A stretch of 64,000 nucleotides of DNA from Parundibacterium terreum (lineage in GTDB: Bacteria > Pseudomonadota > Gammaproteobacteria > Burkholderiales > Burkholderiaceae_D). Made by a program: the position numbers and the translations under genes. The DNA lies in contig NZ_BMED01000003.1 in NCBI RefSeq assembly GCF_014636315.1, positions 788,827-852,826 on the forward strand, given 5' to 3'. The notes under the pieces were generated by a model. It was not told the DNA's origin and did no database searches. It saw only the letters and a list, made by a program, of their open reading frames with translations. Shown here one piece after another: positions 54,920 through 63,000 of this stretch (position 1 is the stretch's first letter; each line of letters begins with the position of its first letter).

Positions 54920-55702
54920 CTATTTCCCGCTGAATTGCGGAGGCCGTTTTGACAGAAAGGCGCTAGTGCCTTCGCGTTTGTCTTGGGTTCCTGCGCAGAC
55001 GCTAAATAACGCACGTTCGATGGCAAGGCCATCGGAGACGGTCGTGTCCCTGCTGCGATTGACGGCTTCCATTGCTAGGCGGACGGCAATTGGCGCGTTG
55101 GCTGAAATTTGTGAAAGAATCTCTTCGGCTCTTGCGATCAGCTTGTCACTGTCGACTATTTCATTAATAAGTCCAATACGCAGGGCCTCTTCAGCATCGA
55201 TTACTCCTCCAGTGAGAATCAGTTGCATGGCACGACCAATGCCCACGATACGCGGCAGCCTTTGTGTTCCTCCAAAGCCGGGGATTACGCCCAACTTCAC
55301 TTCTGGCTGACCAAATTTTGCATGGTCTGAGGCGATGCGCAAAGTGCATGCCATCGCAAGCTCGCAGCCACCGCCAAAAGCGTAACCGTTGACTGCCGCA
55401 ATCACCGGTTTTCCCAGAGATTCGATTTTGTTGAATAGTCGCTGACCGAAATACGTAAATTGCTCTGCTTGGACGCTATCAACGGCTGATAGATCTGTGA
55501 TATCGGCACCAGCGACAAAGGCTTTGCCCCGGCCAGTAAGAATAACGCCAGATATACATGTGTCAGTGCCAATTTGGTCGAAAGCCCGGTCCAGCTCGAT
55601 GATGACATTCTGGCTTAGCGCGTTCATTGCGGAAGGGTTGTCCAGCGTAATGCAAGCTATGTTCCCTTTTTTTTCATACTGCAGATACATAAAATCAGAC
55701 AT
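54920..55702 (-). CDS. Enoyl-CoA hydratase/isomerase (crotonase family)
   Basis: Crotonase-fold enzyme of 260 aa. The oxyanion-hole motifs FVAGADITDL and NGYAFGGGCELAMAC are intact, and GQPEVKLGVIPGFGGTQRLPR holds the catalytic Glu. Usual role: hydrate 2-enoyl-CoA to 3-hydroxyacyl-CoA. TAGGAGCC is the ribosome site. It sits between the dehydrogenase and propeller genes, which gives a beta-oxidation-like order. Confidence 0.9.
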   Translation of the reverse strand: MSDFMYLQYEKKGNIACITLDNPSAMNALSQNVIIELDRAFDQIGTDTCISGVILTGRGKAFVAGADITDLSAVDSVQAEQFTYFGQRLFNKIESLGKPVIAAVNGYAFGGGCELAMACTLRIASDHAKFGQPEVKLGVIPGFGGTQRLPRIVGIGRAMQLILTGGVIDAEEALRIGLINEIVDSDKLIARAEEILSQISANAPIAVRLAMEAVNRSRDTTVSDGLAIERALFSVCAGTQDKREGTSAFLSKRPPQFSGK

Positions 55703-55727
55703 AAAACAGGCTCCTATTAATTAGCCA

Positions 55728-56663
55728 TTACTCGTGGAAACGCGCTTTCAACAATGCGATTAGTGCGGTATCTCTCTGAGTTGCCAATTGCGTCAGGGAG
55801 CGACCGTCTGCCTCTGCCTTTACTCCATCAATCATCTTTTGCCTGATTTCCGGTGTAATCACCGGATTGCCAAGAACTTTCCACCAAGCCTGCATTGGAC
55901 CCGTGAATTGATCAAAGAAATGCTCAATGCCGCCGTCGCCACCGCCAAGGTGGTAGAGCAATGAGGGGCCCATAACACCCCAACGTAAGCCTGGTCCCCA
56001 ACAAACGGCGGTATCAGCATCCTCTACGCTGATGACGCCCTCGGACACTAGATAAACGATTTCTCTAAAAAGAGCCGACGCTAGGCGATTCGCAACGTGT
56101 CCTGGTACTTCTTTGTGAAGCCGGACGGTACGCTTACCCAGCGCACGGTAGAATTCCGTCACTTGTTGAATTGTTTGTTCGGACGTGTGCTTACCACCCA
56201 CAATTTCCACCAGTGGAATCAAATGCGGCGGATTGAAAGGATGGCCGATGACGCAACGCTCAGGATAACGTTTGCAACCAACCTGGATATCCGACATCAT
56301 GAGTCCTGATGAGCTGGATACGATCGGGACCTCAGGGGGTAGGTTCGCATCGAGAGTTTCATATAGCGAAAGTTTAAAATCGATTCGCTCTGGGCCATTC
56401 TCTTGAACCAAGTCCGAGCCTTCTATCGCCTTGTGCATATCCTGGGTGAAACTGAGCTTGCCCTTATCTGCATCGGCTCCCAGCCCCATTGACTCAAGCG
56501 CCGGCCATGCTTGATCAATGAACTGACGCAATCTGCTTTCCGCCCCCGGTGCTATGTCGGTCGCCACTACTTCCAGACCCCTTGATAAAAAGAGGGTCGC
56601 CCAACTGGCGCCAATAGCGCCAGTGCCGATGACGGCAATTTTTCGAATTGGTTTGGACATCAT
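55728..56663 (-). CDS. 3-hydroxyacyl-CoA dehydrogenase family protein (carnitine dehydrogenase-like)
   Basis: NAD-dependent dehydrogenase of 311 aa. The NAD motif is AVIGTGAIGASWATLFLSRG, and the catalytic His lies in IGHPFNPPHLIPLVEIVGG. KEVPGHVANRLASALFRE is the start of the C-terminal domain. The closest look is to L-carnitine dehydrogenase and lambda-crystallin-like members rather than to FadB. It is the first gene of the operon. Starts at 56663 or 56660 are equally possible; AAAGGA lies before both. Confidence 0.85.
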   Translation of the reverse strand: MMSKPIRKIAVIGTGAIGASWATLFLSRGLEVVATDIAPGAESRLRQFIDQAWPALESMGLGADADKGKLSFTQDMHKAIEGSDLVQENGPERIDFKLSLYETLDANLPPEVPIVSSSSGLMMSDIQVGCKRYPERCVIGHPFNPPHLIPLVEIVGGKHTSEQTIQQVTEFYRALGKRTVRLHKEVPGHVANRLASALFREIVYLVSEGVISVEDADTAVCWGPGLRWGVMGPSLLYHLGGGDGGIEHFFDQFTGPMQAWWKVLGNPVITPEIRQKMIDGVKAEADGRSLTQLATQRDTALIALLKARFHE

Positions 56664-57000
56664 GCATTTCCTTTATTGAGGTTTGCGTCGAATTCCGCAG
56701 TTATGCGCAGTTTGAATTGATTGAATTGGGAATTTCAGACTTTCAGTGTATGGACTTCTGTAGTGGGGTGAAATTACATATTTATGCAATAAGCGCTGCA
56801 CCAGTTACACGTAGCCACGAAGGGATAACCCGCCAAGTGAATGCTCGTCCGACGTGTTGATGTTTTGTGCTAAGGAGAGGTTCGTGCTGGCAAAGAGTCG
56901 GATTTGCGGCATCACGGTTCTGCATCCTATGTTTCTGAGCTAGAGATTCCGACTCGAGGATAGCTGTGTACTAGACCAAGGTACCTTGGGCTGCTTAGCG
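56664..57000. other. Operon promoter region
   Basis: A 337-base gap upstream of the CoA operon, AT-rich. It should hold that operon's promoter. No regulator gene is next to it and I could not define a promoter by eye. Confidence 0.4.
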
Positions 57001-57420
57001 CTACTTTGTTTTTGTAGGTAGGTCTTGTAGATCAAGATTTTTGTTCAGATCACCAGACTTACTTGCAGCAATTGCTTCAGCTTTTACTTCTGAACGCGTT
57101 TTTCCGCTGCGCTTGTCTCCTTTTTGGGGTATCGGATCAAGGTCAATATTTTTATTTACCTCCCCAGATTTGACCGCAGACTTCGCCTCGGCTTTTACGT
57201 CACTACGAGTTCTTCCCTTACCTTTACTGGCCTTTATCGGAAAAGGATCAAGGTCTTGATTTCGATCTAGCTCACCGGATTTACGAGCCGCTTTAATTTC
57301 CGCCTTTACTTCCGCGCGGGTTTTCTCCGGGGTATCACTGGCAGATGGATTGTTTTCGGCCATTGCAGAATTGAGTCCGTAGACTAGGACAAACGTAGAG
57401 ATAACTAGCGTATTTTTCAT
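57001..57420 (-). CDS. Secreted DUF4148-type repeat protein
   Basis: Small exported protein of 139 aa. After a signal peptide (LVISTFVLVYGLNSAMA) there are three repeats of 29 residues at 33-61, 70-98 and 107-135, spaced exactly 37 apart. Each has TR-x-x-VKAE...SG-x-x-(D/N)-(R/K)-N-x-DLD. The pattern is that of DUF4148, common in Burkholderiales and of unknown function. GGAG precedes the start. No neighbour hints at role. Confidence 0.82.
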   Translation of the reverse strand: MKNTLVISTFVLVYGLNSAMAENNPSASDTPEKTRAEVKAEIKAARKSGELDRNQDLDPFPIKASKGKGRTRSDVKAEAKSAVKSGEVNKNIDLDPIPQKGDKRSGKTRSEVKAEAIAASKSGDLNKNLDLQDLPTKTK

Positions 57421-57764
57421 TTCAACTCCGGTTAGTAATCAAGGGAAAAAAATTGAATAGAAGGTATTTCACCCGACCGCATTCAATTTTTAAGAAGAAA
57501 CTTTAACTCTTCGGTTGGTCACTGCGCGAATGTTAAAAAAAGAATCACGTGAAAAAGAAATTTGAGCAGGAATCTATAAATTCGCCATTGGCCTCGCAAT
57601 TATTTTTCTTAATCTCCCCCTTTAGAGGTATTAGCTTGAAGAACCGCTGAATATAGACTGAGTAAAAGGTCGGAGAAGCTTCTTACCTCTACTCATAGCG
57701 CTCTCCACGGCTTCTATCCCGGGGACATGAGCGCTAAACCGACACGTTATGACCGGAGCGACTA
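57421..57764. other. Gap without a visible gene
   Basis: A 344-base AT-rich gap between divergent genes. It should contain the promoters of both the DUF4148 gene and the FMN dehydrogenase gene. No small gene or hairpin stood out. Confidence 0.4.
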
Positions 57765-59090
57765 ATGAGCGAATTAAATTTATTCAGCGCAGAACAAACA
57801 TCGGAACTGTTGGAGATGCAAGATGCTCGCCGCAATTTCTTGCGCTTTTTGGCCTGCAGTCCTCTAGTTAGCAACGCAACGACGCTAGGCTCTCTTGCTG
57901 TGTTAGTGGGGGCGATTCCCGCCGCCGCGCTGGCGCAAAGCTATGATGTACTGCGTGCGCAGACACGAAAAGTGGGTGATGTCATTGAGTCGCCGGAAGA
58001 CGCGCTTAACGTCATGGACTTTGAACCGGCTGCCAAAAAAGCATTGCCATCAGCACATTTCGGCTATCTTGCTACTGGCGTAGATGGTGATGACACGTTG
58101 CGCGCCAATCATGAGGACTACTCTAAGATACGTATCAAAGTCAGTAGGCTGATTGACGCACGCAAGATTGACACAAGTATGCACCTTTTGGGCGCCCAAT
58201 ATTCCAGCCCTATCTTTTTATCGCCGGTGAGCAGTCAGGGCGCTTTTCACGCCGAGGCTGAAGTGGCAGTTGCTCGTGCCGCCGGCGCTAAAAAGCAACA
58301 TATGATTCTTTCAACAGTAGGCAACTCTTCCCTGGAAGACGTAAACAAGGCCCACGGCTCGCCCGTCTGGCTACAACTGTATCCGACCGACGATTGGAAA
58401 GTGACGCAGGCCTTGATCAAGCGAGCAGAAAGTAATGGCGTGCCTGCGTTGGTGCTGACTGTAGATCGACAAGGTGGGCGCAACACCGAGACGTTGTTCC
58501 GCCTGCGCCGCCTGGATGATCGTACTTGTGTAGCCTGTCATGCCGGCGGGTTTGCGAATGAGGTTTCCCGCAAACCTATGTTTAGCAATATTGACGTCTC
58601 ACATGTCACAAACTTGTATGGAACTGGCATGTCCTGGGATTTCGTCAAAAAGCTGAGAGATTCGACCAAGATGAAGATTTTTCTGAAAGGAATAATGACT
58701 GGAGACGACGCCGCTAAGGCTTTGCAGGTTGGCGTCGACGGGATCTTCGTCTCCAATCATGGCGGTCGTGCGGAGGAAAGCCTGCAATCGACAATAGGCG
58801 TACTTCCCGAAGTAGTCAAAGCCGTCGGAGGGCGTATTCCAGTGTTGGTCGACGGTGGCGTTCGCCGCGGTACAGACGTCTTCAAAGCCTTGGCGCTCGG
58901 CGCCACAGGCGTTGGCATCGGACGTCCATACTGCTGGGGCCTTGCGGCATTTGGAGAACCTGGTGTCGCTGCTGTGTTAAACATCCTGCAGAGAGAGTTC
59001 GAAACCATCATGCGCCAGGTGGGAGCGACAAGCTTGAAGCAGATCACGCCTACCTCTGTTATTAACGACATTGCTTATGCAAAGCGCTGA
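57765..59090 (+). CDS. Tat-exported FMN-dependent alpha-hydroxy-acid dehydrogenase with CxxCH motif
   Basis: Flavoenzyme of 441 aa of the lactate/glycolate oxidase family. A twin-arginine signal RRNFLRFLA (near residue 22) plus a hydrophobic stretch (LAVLVGAIPAAALA) predicts export by Tat, unlike most family members. The FMN/substrate motifs PIFLSPVSSQGAFH, LQLYPTDDW, FVSNHGGRAEES (catalytic His) and LVDGGVRRGTDVFKALALGA are present. Cys255-Val-Ala-Cys258-His259 (CVACH) forms a c-type heme motif in a loop after the NTETLFRLRRLDDR stretch. It may pass electrons from a hydroxy acid to a cytochrome. Whether heme is bound is inference. Confidence 0.85.
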   Translation: MSELNLFSAEQTSELLEMQDARRNFLRFLACSPLVSNATTLGSLAVLVGAIPAAALAQSYDVLRAQTRKVGDVIESPEDALNVMDFEPAAKKALPSAHFGYLATGVDGDDTLRANHEDYSKIRIKVSRLIDARKIDTSMHLLGAQYSSPIFLSPVSSQGAFHAEAEVAVARAAGAKKQHMILSTVGNSSLEDVNKAHGSPVWLQLYPTDDWKVTQALIKRAESNGVPALVLTVDRQGGRNTETLFRLRRLDDRTCVACHAGGFANEVSRKPMFSNIDVSHVTNLYGTGMSWDFVKKLRDSTKMKIFLKGIMTGDDAAKALQVGVDGIFVSNHGGRAEESLQSTIGVLPEVVKAVGGRIPVLVDGGVRRGTDVFKALALGATGVGIGRPYCWGLAAFGEPGVAAVLNILQREFETIMRQVGATSLKQITPTSVINDIAYAKR

Positions 59091-59391
59091 AGAAGGCCAA
59101 ACGCGAAATTCTCACTATGCAAAAATGGCGTCTAAAGATGGCTCCGGTATGAAAGCAGACAAAGAATCCCTCAGCATCGATAGTAGGCGGACTCGGCGCG
59201 CTGTCGTGCTAGCAGCTTACACCGGAGCGGCGGCTATTTATTGTTTTGCTAGCTGTGTGCTTGGTTGGATACTAGGGGTATTTAGTTACGGATATTTTGG
59301 TTGGATCGGAACAGGCATAGCCAGTGTAGGAATTTTATTGTTAGGCATTTATGTATGGAAAGCGTGCACTGACATTAACTTGTTCGAATGA
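59077..59391 (+). CDS. Small two-helix membrane protein
   Basis: Unrecognised 104-aa protein. Two hydrophobic segments (VVLAAYTGAAAIYCFASCVLG and IGTGIASVGILLLGIYVW) follow a polar N-terminus. It overlaps the end of the upstream FMN gene by 14 bases, which suggests coupled translation and a shared function, perhaps a membrane partner. Later ATGs in the frame are possible starts. Confidence 0.5.
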   Translation: MQSAEEGQTRNSHYAKMASKDGSGMKADKESLSIDSRRTRRAVVLAAYTGAAAIYCFASCVLGWILGVFSYGYFGWIGTGIASVGILLLGIYVWKACTDINLFE

Positions 59392-59474
59392 CAGTGATAT
59401 CGCCGTTAAGGAATTCCGGAATGGCTTGTTTTCTGGTATTGAGTCGTCTCCCCACCGCCTGGGACGCGGTGGTT

Positions 59475-59508
59475 AAACCTTGGCTCAGTTAGTGCCAAGG
59501 TTTTTTTT
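59475..59508 (+). terminator. Intrinsic terminator
   Basis: A 10-bp stem AAACCTTGGC (59475-59484) pairs with 59494-59503 around a 9-base loop, with a run of eight T overlapping its 3' arm. It lies about 85 bases after the small membrane protein gene and ends that unit. Confidence 0.85.
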
Positions 59509-60037
59509 GCTTTAAACATTGATAGAAGTAGCTTCGAAAAAAAATCACTTAACGTCGGCGCACGATTCACGCTAGACGCACCGTAAGTGAATCTGCTTTC
59601 ACCGTGGGCACGGGCTGGTAACACAGAATAAGATGTCATGTAATTGCATAAATATGTAATAGCACCCCCGAATACGAAGTTATAAGATTTTTAATTGTGT
59701 TCGGGGCTAAATTCTTTGACACTAATCGTGCCCAGGTCACTGATTGCCATTTCTGTCTCCAGCGAGCCTGGGTTAAGGCTTTTTGCAAATCAGCAATTAA
59801 TACTTTCCGAAAACCATGGCCGTCTGCGCGACCCGAGACAAGTCTATCTCGGAGGGCTAATATCTTGTATTCTCTAATAATACTGTTTCATTATTCGTAG
59901 TCAGTCGGTGCGTGATCATTGCCAGCCAGCCGCTTATGGATCTTCAGTGTTCTCTTGGAGTTCAAAGGAGTCGTTTCTGAAGACATTGTGGTTCGGCCGC
60001 TCGTGACTCGGGCAAGCACCAGAATGGACCGGCATTC
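59509..60037. other. Gap before the large signalling gene
   Basis: A 529-base gap with no gene. Its last 60 bases are in frame with the next gene up to a stop at 59978, but show no kinase N-lobe. I looked for the lost N-lobe in the other frames and did not find it. Confidence 0.4.
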
Positions 60038-63000
60038 ATGAACCGAATTCAACTTGATCTTGATCTAGCCGCGCGGCTCCGGGCACCTGACAGCAGATTC
60101 TTTACTCCCGAAGATGCCTGCTGCAAGTCCCTTGATGAACTTCTCGACGCGCCGATGGACTCAGGAACCTTCCTGCGGCTCGCCATCGGCATAGCGTCGG
60201 CGATAAATAAAGTCCACCAAAGTGGGCTCGTGCACAGGGACGTCAAGCCGGCCAATGTTCTGGTGAATTCCGATAGCGGTGAAGTTAGGCTCACGGGTTT
60301 CGGCTTCGCGTCACGTTTTACGCGAGAGCGCCAAAGGCCTGAGCCGCCGGAGGCCATTGCAGGTACGCTGGCGTATCTGGCGCCGGAGCAGACTGGGCGG
60401 ATGAATCGTTCGGTCGACTCCCGCAGCGATCTATACGCCTTCGGAGTTACGCTTTACCAGATGATCACTGGAAGTCTGCCGTTCTCCGCAGTTGAACCGA
60501 TGGAGCTCATGCACTGCCATATAGCGATAGAGGCAGAGCCACCGCATCTCCGTGTGCCCAATTTGCCCCCCATCCTTTCGGCGATAGTCATGAAATTGCT
60601 TGCCAAGGCCTCGGAAGAGCGGTATCAGACCGCGGCAGGCGTTGAGGCGGACTTGCGACGCTGTCTTACCGAGCGACGCATCAACGAATTCCCGCTTGGC
60701 GAACGCGATACGCCTGATCAACTAATAATTCCAGAGAAACTATACGGGCGATCGCGCGAGGTCGAGACCCTGCTCGCCGCCTTCGAGCGCGTCGTTAAAA
60801 ACGGTGCCCCGGAGTTAGTGCTGGTCTCTGGATATGCCGGAATCGGTAAGTCAGCCACAGTCAATGAGCTACATCGAGCACTGGTGCCGTCGCGTGGGCT
60901 TTTCGCAGCGGGTAAGTCCGGTCAGTACAAACGCGACATCCCCTATTCGACGTTAGCGCAAGCGTTTCGGAGTCTGTTACATCCATTGCTTGCCGAAAGC
61001 GAGAAGGAGCTTATAGCTTGGCGAGAAGTTTTTCGGGAAGCTCTGGGACCTAATGCGGGGCTCCTTGCGGATCTGGTTCCAGAAGTGGAGCTCATCATCG
61101 GAGCATCACAGCCAGTTCCAGAGTTGCCTCCAAAAGATGCGCAACGCCGAGCTCGGCTAGTGTTCAGCCGGTTTATTGCCGTCTTTGCCCGGCCGGAACA
61201 TCCGCTGGTGTTGTTTTTTGACGATTTGCAATGGCTGGACGTGGCAACACTCGACTTGATAGAGGATTTGTTGACCCGGCCCAATCCTCAAAACCTCCTG
61301 CTGATCGGTGCCTATCGCGACAACGAAGTCAATTCCACGCATCTATTGATGCGTAAACTTGACACCATCAAGGCTGAAGGTGGGAACGTGACCGAAATAA
61401 CGCTCGACCCACTTACCCGAGAGCATCTTGAGCAGCTGATCGCTGATGCTCTACATTGCAAGCCAGAGCAAGTCGCTTCGCTCGCGAGCCTTGTGCACGA
61501 GAAAACCGCAGGAAATCCGTTCTTCGGCGTTCAATTCGTTTCTTCACTGGCAGAAGAGAAGATGCTTGTGTTTGATCATGAAGCAGAGCACTGGTCGTGG
61601 GACCTTGATCGCATCCGTCGGAAGGGATATACCGATAATGTGGTGGATCTCATGGTCGTCAAACTGACCCGAATGTCTGTTGAAATCCAGCAAGACCTTC
61701 AATTCCTTGCATGCATAGGGAGCGGCGCTGAGATTACACTATTGGAAACAGTGTCCTCACGTCTGCGAGAAGATTTCCATGAAGGCCTTTGGGAGGCAGT
61801 TCAAGCCGGTCTCATCACATGCACTGAGCGATCCTGCAACTTCGTACACGACCGAATTCAAGAAGCAGCGTACTCCTTGATTCCTGAGGGGGAACGTGCG
61901 CAGATCCACCTCCGAATAGGTAGGGAGCTTGAAGCTTGTATTTCGCCGGAAAAATTACCGGAGATGATTTTTGAGATCGTTAATCAACTCAACCGCGGTG
62001 CACCGCTCATCACATCACAGGATGAACGCGAGAAGCTCGCCGAGCTGAATCTGATCGCTGGCAAGCGAGCGAAGGCTTCGTCTGCCTACTCTTCTGCACT
62101 GGCATATATCAGCGCTGGCGCAGCGCTGATGCCCGAGGATGGATGGGAGCGCCGGCAGGACCTTGCCTTCGCCCTGGAGCTACATGGAGCCGACTGTGCG
62201 ATCTGTATAGGTGCGCTGTCATTAGTGGAGGAGCGATTGACGAAGCTCGCGACGCGCGCAAATGACATCATTCAACGAGCGGCTGTCGCGAGCCGACGCG
62301 TGGATATTTACACGATGTCAGGAGCCGTCGACCGCGCGGTCACGGTGGGGTTGGAATACCTCGGGCATGTGGGCATCGATTGGAAAGCTCATCCGACTGA
62401 GCTGGAGGCGCGGCTCGAGTACGGACGTATCTGGTCTCGTCTCGGAAGTCGGCCAATCGAGGATCTCATTGACCTGCCGCTAATGGAGGATCCGGAGTCT
62501 CGCGCAACTCTCGACGTGCTCACCGCTCTCGGAGCACCGGCCTTATACACCGACGGTAACTTGTATGCGCTCACCACCTGCAGGGCGGTGAACCTCAGCC
62601 TGGAGCATGGCAACAGTGACGCCTCGCCTACTCATTATGCCGGAGTCGGACTTATCGCTGGCGAGCGCTTCGGCGACTACGATGCAGGCTATCGACTGGG
62701 AAAGATGGCCTGCGATTTGACCGAGCACCGCGGATTGAGGCGATGGGCTGGAAAAGCCTATTCTGTCTTTGCGCTCGTGGTGCCGTGGACACGCCCGCTA
62801 CGGGAGGGTATCGATCCGGCTCGTCGTGCCTTTCAGATGGCGAATGAGCAAGGCGATCCGATGTTTGCTGCATACGCAAGTCGCAAAATAAGTTCTATGC
62901 TTCTAGCGTCGGGAGATCCACTTGATCTGGTCGCACGTGAAGCCGAGAGCGGATTGGAGTTTACGCGCGCGATCCGGTTCGGATATGCTGCTGATTTGAT

